DNA of 64,000 bases from an uncultured Opitutaceae bacterium (GTDB taxonomy: Bacteria; Verrucomicrobiota; Verrucomicrobiia; Opitutales; Opitutaceae), in contig CALAOT010000072.1 of the NCBI GenBank assembly GCA_937889545.1, positions 1-64,000 on the forward strand, written 5' to 3'. Below the pieces are notes generated by a model. That model saw nothing but the letters and a program-made list of their open reading frames with translations, ran no database searches and was not told where the DNA came from. Position 1 is the stretch's first letter. Each line of letters begins with the position of its first letter. The translations under genes and the position numbers were made by a program. This document shows, one piece after another, positions 51,804 through 60,543 of this stretch.

Positions 51804-54065
51804 ATGCACAATCGAATCACTTGGCCGACCGTTGCCCTCATCCTGTGCTTTTCCCCTTTGCAGCCTTCGGGATGGGCACAGGGCACGACGGACCCCGGCC
51901 CGTCCCTCTCGCAATGGGCCGATCCGTTTATAGGAGCCGATAACGGCGGAGGCACCGTACCAGGTGCTGCTGTCCCATTTGGCTTTGTCGAGCTCAGTCC
52001 AGATACAACCCATGGCGACACAAACGGCTACGCCTCCTCGGGCAATATCATCGGATTCAGCCACACCCACGTCAGCGGCACCGGCGGCGCCAGCAAGTAC
52101 GGGAATTTCCGGGTCACGCCGATCGCCGGCCAATTGTCAGTTGGAAACCTGAACTTCCCAAAATCACAGGAGCAGGCCTCACCGGGTTACTACGCGGTAA
52201 CGCTCACGGGTGATCACGGAGACATCCGTTGTGAATTGACCGCCAGCCGCCTGGTTGGAATGGAGCGATTCACCTTTCCAGCTGGGTCGGAGGGAACGTT
52301 GATTGTCGACGCCAGTTCCCACGTCCTACTGGCGCAGCACGCCACCCATGCGGAAACGACGGTGCTCGACGCCACGCACCTATCTGGAAGGGCCAGTTTT
52401 GTCGGCGGATGGAATCCAGCCGCCTACACCCTCTATTTCTATGCGGAACTGAGTCGCCCCGCAACGCGTTCCGGCACTTGGACGGCGAACATGGGTTCCG
52501 AATCCATCGAAGCGGGACGGACGCACGTTGAGGGGGATCAGAACAGCGACTATCTCCACCACGTTGGGGCCTTCGCGGTCTTCGACATAACGAATGACCA
52601 CGTCGTCGAATTGAAGCTCGCCGTTTCCTTCATCAGTGGGGATAAGGCCCGAAAAAACCTTGAGGACGAAATGCCGGGTTGGGATTTCGACTCCATCCGG
52701 CTCCGCGCGGCGGACTCGTGGGAAAAGGTCCTCGGGAAAATTCAAGTGTCCGGCGGCACCGATTCCCAGCGGCGAATCTTCTATTCGGCGCTCTATCGCT
52801 CCCACTATATGCCCCACGACCTCACGGGAGAAAATGTCTGGTGGTCGTCCGCCGAACCGCACTATGAGGATTTTTACACCCTCTGGGATACGTTTCGCAC
52901 CCTTCATCCCCTGTTGACCCTGATCGAGCCGGACCGTCAACGGGACATGATCCGTTCGCTTCTGGACACCTATCGGCATACCGGTTGGCTCCCCGATGCG
53001 CGCATCGGCGGAGCCAACGGATTGACCCAGGGAGGCTCCAACGGCGATGTGCTCATTGCCGATGCCGTGGTGAAGGGCATGACCGGCTTCGATTATCAAA
53101 CCGCCTATGAGGCTTTGGTGAAGAACGCCGAAATCGAGCCCGAGAATCCGTTGATCGAGGGCCGGCAGCTTGAGGATTACAAACGCCTCGGGTATATGTC
53201 GCTCAGTCAAAGCCGTTCGGCATCGCGCACCCTAGAGTATTCCTACGACGATTTTTGCATCTCCGAAGTCGCGCACGCCCTTGGCCGGAATGGGGAGGCG
53301 GAGAAGTATTTGCAGCGATCGTCAAATTGGGCGAATCTATGGAATCCCGAGAAGCGGTGTATTCGCCCGCGCTACGCCGATGGCCGCTGGCTCGAGAATT
53401 TCAACGCTGAAACGGTCTATCCGGATACCAGCACAGCGGAATGGTGGGATGTGCCCTATTATGAAGGATCCGCGCTCCAGTACACGACCTTCGTGCCGCA
53501 CGACGTCCGCGGACTGATCGGGCGGCTGGGGGGCGACGAGGCGTTCACTCGTTGGCTTGACGATCTCTTTGACCGCAAACTCTACGACCCGACCAACGAA
53601 CAGGACCTCTTGGCTCCGTACCTGTACATCCATGCCGGCAGGCCGGACCGAACGGCGGACCGGGTGCGCACATTGCTCAAGGATGTCTATAACGAAACCA
53701 GGGGTGGTCTTCCCGGAAACGACGATTCAGGCACCATGTCATCCTGGTACGTTTGGGGGGCGATTGGGCTCTATCCCAACGCCGGGCAACCATTTTATTA
53801 CATCGGAAGTCCTGTCTTCCGGCGCGTTTCGATCGACCTCGGCTCGGGTCGAACCTTCATCATCGATGCGCCGGAAAGCTCCGATGCCAATCGCTACGTC
53901 CAAGGCGCGGAGCTGAATAGGAAACCCTTGAATCGCGCCTTGTTGACCCACGCTGAAATCGTTTCCGGCGGACACCTTCTTCTGCAAATGGGACCGGCTC
54001 GTTCGAAATGGGGCGAAGACGAACGGGCCCCATCGCCGGTTGCATCGGGAATTCAAGCCCATTGA
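51804..54065 (+). CDS. GH92 alpha-mannosidase, exported
   Basis: 753 residues. GH92 enzymes are calcium-dependent exo-alpha-1,2/1,3-mannosidases. A signal peptide (PTVALILCFSPLQPSGWAQ) is followed by family signatures: DPFIGADNGGGTVPGA, PFGFVELSPDT, SHTHVSGTGGASKYGN, then TQGGSNGDVLIADAVVKG, EYSYDDFCISEVAHALG and NDDSGTMSSWYVWGAIGLYP. The length is typical. It would act in the periplasm or outside on mannans or glycoprotein glycans. It is transcribed alone on the plus strand. Confidence 0.95.
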   Translation: MHNRITWPTVALILCFSPLQPSGWAQGTTDPGPSLSQWADPFIGADNGGGTVPGAAVPFGFVELSPDTTHGDTNGYASSGNIIGFSHTHVSGTGGASKYGNFRVTPIAGQLSVGNLNFPKSQEQASPGYYAVTLTGDHGDIRCELTASRLVGMERFTFPAGSEGTLIVDASSHVLLAQHATHAETTVLDATHLSGRASFVGGWNPAAYTLYFYAELSRPATRSGTWTANMGSESIEAGRTHVEGDQNSDYLHHVGAFAVFDITNDHVVELKLAVSFISGDKARKNLEDEMPGWDFDSIRLRAADSWEKVLGKIQVSGGTDSQRRIFYSALYRSHYMPHDLTGENVWWSSAEPHYEDFYTLWDTFRTLHPLLTLIEPDRQRDMIRSLLDTYRHTGWLPDARIGGANGLTQGGSNGDVLIADAVVKGMTGFDYQTAYEALVKNAEIEPENPLIEGRQLEDYKRLGYMSLSQSRSASRTLEYSYDDFCISEVAHALGRNGEAEKYLQRSSNWANLWNPEKRCIRPRYADGRWLENFNAETVYPDTSTAEWWDVPYYEGSALQYTTFVPHDVRGLIGRLGGDEAFTRWLDDLFDRKLYDPTNEQDLLAPYLYIHAGRPDRTADRVRTLLKDVYNETRGGLPGNDDSGTMSSWYVWGAIGLYPNAGQPFYYIGSPVFRRVSIDLGSGRTFIIDAPESSDANRYVQGAELNRKPLNRALLTHAEIVSGGHLLLQMGPARSKWGEDERAPSPVASGIQAH

Positions 54066-54264
54066 CTGAACAACGGGTCCGCATGCGAATCATCGCCCGG
54101 ACCGCCCCGTTCCCGGGTCAGTACTGATCGTGGTAGCACATCCAATCCTGCGCCCGATCCGGGTTCTCATCGCGCCCCTTGGCAGTCAGGTCGAGCAGAT
54201 TGTAGGTCGTGTTCAAGAGGTCAATCCCGCACGCGAAGGTCGAGTAAGTGTGAAAAACGGTGCC

Positions 54265-55554
54265 TTACTGGGCCTTCCCAAATTCGAAATACGCCAAGTT
54301 GTAGCCCCTGGCGTAATGGAGGGTGAGCACTTGGACCCCGGCCTGAAGGAACGTGATGTGTCCAACGGGGGCTTTGTTCCATTTATGCATGCTGCCGGTC
54401 ACAACGGGGAAAGTGCATTCGCATGCCGCCTTGCCGTTGATCGAGAACCGGATGGGCAGAACGTCTGCGACGTTTCCGTAAAGGGCCCCGATCTCGTAGG
54501 TGCCCGGCTCCTTCACATCGACGGTATAGTTGCACCACTCCCCGTCCTCGGTTCCGCCGATATAGAGCTGGTTGATGGGCGGATCCACCAGATTGGGGTG
54601 GTTGAGATCGGCCCAATCCTTCACAAAGGAAATATCGACGCCCTCGTCCCTGCGGAAATTCCAGTAGTAGGGCGTCGCGTGGGGCCGCTGATGTCGTTTC
54701 TGCTGGTTGAGCACCCCGCTCAGGATGTTGATAGGCGTGGTGTCGTGATAGGCCACCCCTTCGCCTCCCAGGTCGTAGAAGGCACATTCGATTTTACCGG
54801 GAATTGCCTGGCCTCGGGCGGAGGAAGCTGATTCCGCAGCCGATTCAAGGGCGGGGGCCAATGGGGTTCGGGCGCGATCGAAGGTGAACTGGTCGAGCTG
54901 GATACCGTAGTCAGCCGGGTCCCATACGAAGGTCTTGAAGGCGGAACCCCGGACCTCCTTGCGGGCCGCAATCGGCCTCGTCCACTTCATGGACCTTACG
55001 GGAATGGTGATGCGGTGCCACAAGCCGTCCGAGAAGTCCGGGTCGTAGTCGCGTAGGGAGATGGGCGCCGGTTGCAACTCGCTGACGCCAAAGAACAATT
55101 CCTGGGGCTTTTGCAGCCCGGTGACTTTGATCGAGAAGGAGACTGCGTCATAAGCGGTGAGATCAACTGGCTTGACCCACTGCCAGCCAAACACGGCGTA
55201 GCGATAGTTGCTGAGCGCGACGTGATAATGAATCACCCGTCTCCCGTCGCCGTCGGCGTCGTCGAGCCGGATGGAGGCACGTGGCTCTTCCTTGCCCACC
55301 CAGCCCGTACCGTCCGGAGTCTTGGCGTCCCAGGCCACCCAGACAGGGGCGTAGGCGTGATATGGCAGTTTCGGAGTGTCGGCTTCCCTTTTCTCTTCAG
55401 CCCGGTAGGCCGCATCGTCGAAGGGCCTTCCGAGGTAATCCGTGGGGATCTGTGAGACGGACGAGGCGGAAGTCTCGGGGCCTGGCTCGGCGTGAAGCGC
55501 TCCCAGCCCAAGGGCGAGCGCCAGGAGCGCAAGACCGTGGTGACGTGATTTCAT
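54265..55554 (-). CDS. Secreted carbohydrate-binding protein (two beta-sandwich modules), function unknown
   Basis: 429 residues. Signal peptide (LALLALALGLGALHAEP), then an N-terminal module (about 75-245) with ADGDGRRVIHYHVALSNYRY and YDAVSFSIKVTGLQKPQELF, resembling CIA30/CBM11-like jelly rolls. The C-terminal module (about 255-429) is CBM6/CBM35-like: GGEGVAYHDTTPIN, EGVDISFVKDWADL and YTVDVKEPGTYEIG. No catalytic residues are obvious. It may serve as a substrate-binding or surface protein of the polysaccharide machinery. The start at 55554 begins the signal; ATG 55569 adds five residues. Just upstream (about 55565-55650) a minus-strand frame reads CPNCAALISVDGKESFLFEG, which may be the end of another gene fragment. 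Confidence 0.75.
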   Translation of the reverse strand: MKSRHHGLALLALALGLGALHAEPGPETSASSVSQIPTDYLGRPFDDAAYRAEEKREADTPKLPYHAYAPVWVAWDAKTPDGTGWVGKEEPRASIRLDDADGDGRRVIHYHVALSNYRYAVFGWQWVKPVDLTAYDAVSFSIKVTGLQKPQELFFGVSELQPAPISLRDYDPDFSDGLWHRITIPVRSMKWTRPIAARKEVRGSAFKTFVWDPADYGIQLDQFTFDRARTPLAPALESAAESASSARGQAIPGKIECAFYDLGGEGVAYHDTTPINILSGVLNQQKRHQRPHATPYYWNFRRDEGVDISFVKDWADLNHPNLVDPPINQLYIGGTEDGEWCNYTVDVKEPGTYEIGALYGNVADVLPIRFSINGKAACECTFPVVTGSMHKWNKAPVGHITFLQAGVQVLTLHYARGYNLAYFEFGKAQ

Positions 55555-55694
55555 AAGGGGGGATCTCATTCGGAGACGAGGCCGGTGGAGGTCTGGCCCT
55601 CGAACAGGAAGCTTTCTTTGCCGTCGACGGAGATCAATGCAGCGCAGTTGGGGCATCTTTTTTCTGAAATGGGGCCTATGGTATCACTCGAAAC

Positions 55695-57233
55695 CTACTT
55701 AGAGCTGCCCGGGACGTACCTTTTGGACGCCTCCATCTCCTCAGCAATAAAGCGGGTGAAGTCGGAAATGTCTCCGTGGACTGAAGCCCTTTCCAACGCA
55801 GCCATGTAGGCCTTGCGCCTATCCACGCGAATGACCGTCCAGTCATATCCGCCCGAGGCCAGCATTAGATTCATCAGGAAGCGCCCGATTCGGCCATTTC
55901 CATCCGCATAGGGATGGATGAAGACAAAGACAAAATGGCCGAGCACCGCACGCACCGCAGGAGACTCCTCCTCCCTGAGGAGCTTGGATAGGGTCTCCAT
56001 AAGTTCCGGCACGGCTTCGTAGGAAGGCGGCACGTGATCCGAACCACGGATAAAGACACGGCGCTCGCGAAACCCGGCTAGAGCGGAAGCCGGCAGAATG
56101 CCGGCCTGCACGGAAGGGCTAAACAACGCACGGTACCATGCCTGAAGGTCACGATCGAAAACCAAGCGTGGCCTTTGATTGCGAAAGACGTCGCCCAAGC
56201 TGCCCAACACCACGGAGAACGCCGCCGAATAGCCCTTGGCGGCCATGGCATTCACTTGGGCGTTGTCATCAGGGTTAGCATCCGGATCCCATTTGCCATC
56301 GGCTATGCGTTGAATGAGTTCCGGAGTGACCTGATAGCCTTCGATTGAGAGCGAGTGATAGGCATCGTGGGCGTATATAGCCTTGAGGCGATCGAGATAC
56401 TTTGCCTGATCCGGCATCGAGCGCGGCTGCGGTGGGAATTGAGCGAGCACGGAATCACGAAGGCCTCGCCACATGGCCTGAACTCGTCCGACATATGGAG
56501 ATCGGTAGATAGCTCCCTCCTCCAGTTTGGGAGGGCCTTCGAATGGGTTCTGTCGCTTGGGCCTGACTCCGGCGGCCACGAGGTCGGCTTCTATTCGATC
56601 GGCCGACTTCCGAAAACCCAAGTGCTCTAGCGCACCCAAGAGGCGGCCCGCTGCGGCGAGATTGATTTCGCTGGTCAGGAGGGCGCGAGAAAGGTCCTCG
56701 GTTCGCACCATGCGCAACGCCAGTTCTGCGCTGGCCGCGGACTTCGTGAAGTACGACGGAGTGGCTCTCACGAGCGCGACGGCCAACGGCATGACCTGCA
56801 CGCCCTGCTTCAACTCGAGCCCTTGTGGAAGTGATCTCCTTCCAGGATAGATTAGGATCGAACTCCCGTTAGGGAGATTCAACGAGAACGTTCCACCACG
56901 CATCGTCGTCACAACCAGCTGTTTTGGTATGTTTGTGCTCTCAGTCCACAGTTTCAGGGAATGCTCGGCTGAAAGGCAGTAGCGCGCCCCATAACGTGAC
57001 TTCAAATAGGCAGCGGCAAACGACCAAAAATGAAGGTGCCAGAATGTAGTGTCGCCGGGCTGCGCCTGCGGTGTCATCAATGCATACCAGCCTTTGATGA
57101 CCTCAAACAGGAAGCCGCGCCGAACGAGCAACTCCCGGTCGGCTCTGGAGAGTTGTCGGAACCTAAGAATATGAGCCGGAGCGGCCGCTTGGGCGCGACG
57201 CAGGGCGTCTGCCAAGTCGCGTTGTGGGTTCAC
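55695..57233 (-). CDS. AbiEi-like winged-helix domain fused to a Fic AMP-transferase
   Basis: 512 residues from GTG 57233. The N-terminal third (about 15-180) looks like the AbiEi antitoxin winged helix and its following strand domain: LSRADRELLVRRGFLFEVIK, YCLSAEHSLKLWTEST and VTTMRGGTFSLNLPNG. The C-terminal half is a Fic domain with the active site HPYADGNGRIGR (about 437) and an N-terminal inhibitory motif SLSIEG (residues 294-299), marking an auto-inhibited class II Fic. Fic enzymes transfer AMP to target proteins. The AbiEi-like part may bind the repeats in its own AT-rich promoter and sense stress. The neighbouring DNA is AT-rich and holds other broken toxin genes, suggesting transfer. 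Confidence 0.9.
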   Translation of the reverse strand: MNPQRDLADALRRAQAAAPAHILRFRQLSRADRELLVRRGFLFEVIKGWYALMTPQAQPGDTTFWHLHFWSFAAAYLKSRYGARYCLSAEHSLKLWTESTNIPKQLVVTTMRGGTFSLNLPNGSSILIYPGRRSLPQGLELKQGVQVMPLAVALVRATPSYFTKSAASAELALRMVRTEDLSRALLTSEINLAAAGRLLGALEHLGFRKSADRIEADLVAAGVRPKRQNPFEGPPKLEEGAIYRSPYVGRVQAMWRGLRDSVLAQFPPQPRSMPDQAKYLDRLKAIYAHDAYHSLSIEGYQVTPELIQRIADGKWDPDANPDDNAQVNAMAAKGYSAAFSVVLGSLGDVFRNQRPRLVFDRDLQAWYRALFSPSVQAGILPASALAGFRERRVFIRGSDHVPPSYEAVPELMETLSKLLREEESPAVRAVLGHFVFVFIHPYADGNGRIGRFLMNLMLASGGYDWTVIRVDRRKAYMAALERASVHGDISDFTRFIAEEMEASKRYVPGSSK

Positions 57234-57282
57234 GGGAATGGGCAGACCATATTTCGCTCTTTTATAATGTCAAGTGATGCTT

Positions 57283-57356
57283 TGTTATTATGACAATATA
57301 TGCTTTTGTTTGATGCAAATAGCATCTTAATAACATACCCAACTAATTTGTTATTA
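57283..57356. promoter_or_regulatory. Three octamer repeats upstream of the AbiEi-Fic gene
   Basis: TGTTATTA at 57283-57290 and 57349-57356 and its exact complement TAATAACA at 57328-57335 lie in an AT-rich block (57255-57365) just upstream of the minus-strand start at 57233. The composition contrasts with the GC-rich genome. The arrangement fits operators for an autoregulated antitoxin-like DNA-binding protein. Confidence 0.5.
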
Positions 57357-57365
57357 ATGATTAAA

Positions 57366-57431
57366 GGGTGGACGCCGAGGGCGTCCATCACCTCCGAGTG
57401 AAGAGGCGGTCTTAGTTGCAGTTGGTTGCAC
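57366..57431 (+). repeat. 66-nt dispersed intergenic repeat, copy 4
   Basis: Starts GGGTGGACGCCGAGGGCGTC; the 5' dyad is the best of the set: TGGACGCC-GAG-GGCGTCCA is a perfect 8 bp stem with a 3 nt loop. Ends TTAGTTGCAGTTGGTTGCAC. It lies between the Fic promoter region and the AbrB/PIN pair. Confidence 0.85.
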
Positions 57432-57584
57432 GCTCTTGCACACATAACCGCCGGATACTTGGTGGGCGAAGATATGAAGCTTTGCCGACGGCGACTCTTG
57501 GCCCTGCCAGGCGCTATCTGCTCTTAAACCGCTTCTATACTCCTTCCGATTGACTTCCGTATTTCAGTAATCCAGTATTTCTGC

Positions 57585-57821
57585 ATGAGCACTACTATCA
57601 CGATTTCGCCGCGCGGAACACTCACCTTGCCCATAGCGCTGCGCCGCAAGCTGAGGCTTGATAAGAATCACGCGGTTCTCCTCGCCGAAGAAAGGCCGGA
57701 TGGGATTTTTCTTCATCCTGCCGTTACTGTCCCGATCCGCGATATTCCTGCGGCGACTATCAAGAAGTGGGTTACGGATGACGAGGCCGACGCCGCTAGC
57801 GTAAAGTTCGTCAAGAAGTGA
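57585..57821 (+). CDS. AbrB/MazE-type antitoxin of a PIN toxin pair
   Basis: 78 residues. The swapped-hairpin DNA-binding fold is seen in TTITISPRGTLTLPIALRRK then LRLDKNHAVLLAEERPDGIF, and the C-terminal helix IPAATIKKWVTDDEADAAS would wrap the toxin. Such proteins repress their own operon and neutralise the PIN ribonuclease encoded next. Its TGA overlaps the GTG start of the PIN frame (GTGA). Since the toxin gene is broken by a stop, this antitoxin may now be orphaned. Confidence 0.8.
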   Translation: MSTTITISPRGTLTLPIALRRKLRLDKNHAVLLAEERPDGIFLHPAVTVPIRDIPAATIKKWVTDDEADAASVKFVKK

Positions 57822-58231
57822 TCGTATTTCTCGATACGTCGACGATCTTGGCTGCTTGTTGGTCGACCAAGGGATTGTCCCACGTTCTAATCGAGCACGG
57901 ACTGAGTTCCGGGTAGAGACTTATTACGGCCGATTATTGCGTGGCCGAAGTCGAAAGGAACGTGTTCAAGCATCCTTCCGGCGCAACCAGCTGGAACCGC
58001 GTTATCCGGCCGAATCTTGAGGTTGTCGGATCAATCTACGTGATCGACAGGCCCATTGTCTTCGACGCCACGAAAGACAAGCCAGTGATTCTATCGGCCA
58101 TCGGCAGCGGTGCCGATTACCTTGTCACTTCGGACATCACCGATTTCGCCCACGTTCTTGGAACTGCGGTCTACGGGGTCAATGTCTGCGCTCCAAAGAT
58201 GTTCCTCTTGGAAATGGCTGTCGTGGAGTGA
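57818..58231 (+). pseudogene. PIN-domain toxin gene with an in-frame amber stop
   Basis: From GTG 57818 the frame reads VIVFLDTSTILAACWSTKGL, then LIEHGLSSG and a TAG at 57914-57916. The same frame continues RLITADYCVAEVERNVFKHP, through VFDATKDKPVILSAIG, YLVTSDITDF and FAHVLGTAVYGVNV to a stop at 58229-58231. The acidic catalytic residues of PIN (LDTS, AEVERN, SDITDF) remain on both sides. Related toxins commonly have GW-L-x-T at this point, so a TGG to TAG change is the simplest explanation. A GTG restart at 57941 would give only a 96-residue C-terminal piece lacking the first catalytic Asp. Confidence 0.85.
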
Positions 58232-58532
58232 CCTCGATGTGAACGCTTAGTCTGGCAAATCCAAAATGAGCCGATCAAATTATTGGACCTTTGAGCAGAT
58301 TGTCCGCCTTCAACTCCCGCGGCTATGGAGATCCATTTTCCTCTAATCGCCGCCCGGTCGTCCTCACGCAACCGCGCCCCTATAACCTTTGCCTTCACGT
58401 GGGTTCGCCCGTTGCCCGGGACGACTGGCCCTGGGCCATTGCCGAGGCTCCGAGGGCTGCCGTCGCCACGAGAAAACTACGCATTGGCGCGAGTGTTCTT
58501 TTCTTTGGGCGCATCTTTCGCATGGCTTGCAG
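58232..58532. other. Intergenic region, nothing recognised
   Basis: About 300 bases between the PIN pseudogene and the convergent GH16-like gene. No gene, repeat or strong hairpin is evident. Confidence 0.5.
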
Positions 58533-59534
58533 CTACCTGGTCCCGTTGCCTGTAGGAATCTGCCATACACGAACCCACTGGATGTGGAGAGGGGTGTTCG
58601 ACGGCGAACCGACGTAGACCACCATGTGGTCGCGGTCGATCACGCTGAATACGGCGCTGCCGGAGGGCGGAGGCAAAGCGTCCTTTGCGGCCCTCCAAGT
58701 CACTTTTCCCGACACCGGCTGGCCGTCAAAATAGGTCTGAATGAAACCCCGGCTGTCTCCGGCAGCCGCAACCCAGAGTGATCCAACCGTGTGAAATTCC
58801 CGCCAGTCGTTGTTCGCGGGCAATCGGATACGTTGCGTGTCAGGAACCCCGGGAGAACGACCATCATTCGCTATGTCGGAATATCCAAGGCCACCCGCGT
58901 TGCGATCTCGCATGCCGTACCAATCGTGAACTGTGGCGCCATACCAATTGGCCCGGCGGGCCTGGTCCTGCCAGCATTCGAAGAAGTCGTCCTCGGCAAA
59001 ATGCGCGAAACCGGCGAGCTGGCCCTCCCATTGGTCAGCGCCGGCGAGATATTCAAGGGAAAACGCGTAAAAGCAGGGCCACCAGTTGGTGCGGTTGTTG
59101 ATCGCCTGTTTGATGTCGTAGGCCACGGTGGCTGGATCGAATGAAATTCGGGCCTCAAAGTAACCGCCGCCGGAAAATACGCGACCCTCGTAGCCGCGAT
59201 GATTCGGGGCGGGCTTCGCGGTTGCGATCTGGCCTCCGCTGATGGTCAGCACCCTGTCCGACACCGAAATCTCCGGCTGGGACCACGTTCCCCAGACTGG
59301 GAAAAGACGCGCGTACCACAGGAAGCCGGCCGCGGGCCGGCCTTGGCTCCCCTTGAGGCAAATTCCGGACGCGTCGTCGAATGTGCCATTGAATTCCAAA
59401 CGATAGCCGGAGGCCTCGGGACGCAGAGGGTCAAAGGAGCCAGCTGCCGCGGCAAGGACCTGCGGGAAGCCTGATGTCGCCGCCGCGGCTGCGGCAAAGC
59501 AGATTGTTTGCAGGCGCCGGAGCCGTGGAATCAT
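58533..59534 (-). CDS. GH16-like exported glycoside hydrolase
   Basis: 333 residues with a signal peptide (RLRRLQTICFAAAAAATSGF) and a jelly-roll fold. EDDFFE (Glu181 to Glu186) fits the ExDxxE active site of GH16, with flanking GYFEARISFDP and VVYVGSPSNTPLHIQWVRVW at the final strand. GH16 enzymes cut beta-1,3/1,4-glucans, agar, carrageenan or porphyran; this sequence diverges from all I know well. ATG 59534 begins the signal; an upstream open frame does not look coding. It stands alone, convergent with the AbrB/PIN pair. The assignment to GH16 rests on the catalytic motif and fold elements, so a related concanavalin-A-like enzyme is possible. Confidence 0.7.
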   Translation of the reverse strand: MIPRLRRLQTICFAAAAAATSGFPQVLAAAAGSFDPLRPEASGYRLEFNGTFDDASGICLKGSQGRPAAGFLWYARLFPVWGTWSQPEISVSDRVLTISGGQIATAKPAPNHRGYEGRVFSGGGYFEARISFDPATVAYDIKQAINNRTNWWPCFYAFSLEYLAGADQWEGQLAGFAHFAEDDFFECWQDQARRANWYGATVHDWYGMRDRNAGGLGYSDIANDGRSPGVPDTQRIRLPANNDWREFHTVGSLWVAAAGDSRGFIQTYFDGQPVSGKVTWRAAKDALPPPSGSAVFSVIDRDHMVVYVGSPSNTPLHIQWVRVWQIPTGNGTR

Positions 59535-60229
59535 CGTAGGAAAGGGTGGTCTGTTGAAGGGGTACTTCAACGGAAATACACTGGGGATCAGCCATCGCGC
59601 GCGCCGGCTTGTTCTGCTCAAAGTCATCGGGGTCGCATTCGTCCCAACGACTGGCATACCGCACCAAATATCCTGCATCGCGCATGGTCACGCTTTCTCC
59701 GGATTTCCCTCTAGGATTGCCGGCAGCGCCACTATTGTTCACCCCTTATGGGAAGGCTGTGAAAGAAATGGACGTTTTTGGGGACCGTTTGGCCCGTCCG
59801 AGACCCTATTCCAAAGGGTGTTTCGCATTGGACGATGAAATCCCTGGATTGGGCTCCTGTTCTCGCCCTACCTCGCAGGGTTGATTTCATGCCTCGATAG
59901 GCACGATGGTGCATAGGAGGCGATCGGCGTTTGTAGCGCGGCAGATCGGCCAGCACGCGTTTCATTTCATGAGTTCAACATTTGTTCCGTTCCATTTGCT
60001 GACTGGTGGACGCCGAGAAAGTCCATCGCTGCCGAGCGAGGCGGTTGTTTTAGTTGCAGCCGGTTGCACGCATTTGCGCGTTGGGTCGCTGGCGCACCGT
60101 AACCTGAGCCCTACTCTCCTGAGAATTCTCAGCCTATTCTCCGGGTGTCGCGCCCGTCATTTCCTCTTCCACCACCTCTATGTGTTGCAAATCGACGGAT
60201 TGGTCGCTTCGGAGAACAAAATAAATCAA
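59535..60229. other. Intergenic region holding dispersed repeat copy 5
   Basis: About 690 bases. It contains repeat copy 5 with its longer 3' tail. The rest shows only short frames; nothing else is recognised. Confidence 0.4.
60004..60069 (+). repeat. 66-nt dispersed intergenic repeat, copy 5
   Basis: TGGTGGACGCCGAGAAAGTC at the start, TAGTTGCAGCCGGTTGCAC at the end. The 5' dyad is TGGAC/GTCCA with an 8 nt loop. Similarity to copy 3 continues for about 90 bases downstream. Confidence 0.85.
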
Positions 60230-60434
60230 TGCCCTGGTTGCGATTGCTGATGGCACAGTGTCGCTGAGTTTCGAGGCTGTCCAAAAACTCCATGACGGTT
60301 GGTGCCGCCAGATCGGCCAGCTGCAGGCAGGCCGGCCGCTTGCTACCGCGCACGGCAGCAAACTTGAGAAGCAACCGGAACGTATCACGGTAGGACGCAA
60401 GGGTGTGGGTGCTGACCTTGCGCTGGTTGATCAT
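60230..60434 (-). pseudogene. N-terminal fragment of a tyrosine recombinase (XerC/phage integrase type)
   Basis: MINQRKVSTHTLASYRDTFR, then LLLKFAAVRGSKRPACLQLA and TVMEFLDSLETQRHCAISNR, match the core-binding (SAM-like) N-terminal domain of transposon-type tyrosine recombinases. Homology ends near 60230; the catalytic domain is absent. It is probably the remains of an insertion element. Confidence 0.65.
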
Positions 60435-60447
60435 CCCATAGGAATGG

Positions 60448-60543
60448 TCAACGTTTGATGCGGCTGAGGAGAAAATTGACCATTTCGAGGTTGAAGGCCT
60501 CCGGGTCAAAAGGCTCGCCGAGCCAGTTGCCGAAGATTTCCAT
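60448..60543 (-). pseudogene. Short C-terminal fragment, possibly of a pRiA4b ORF-3-like protein
   Basis: 31 codons: MEIFGNWLGEPFDPEAFNLE and then MVNFLLSRIKR. The GE-FDPEAF-L-x-x-VN pattern recalls the C-terminus of pRiA4b ORF-3-like proteins. A TGA lies in frame just upstream, so only the end remains, directly before the recombinase fragment on the same strand. Confidence 0.4.

Noticed and set aside
28118-60069. CRISPR array from the 66-nt repeats
   Set aside because: Copies are kilobases apart, not regularly spaced, lack uniform spacers and have no cas genes.
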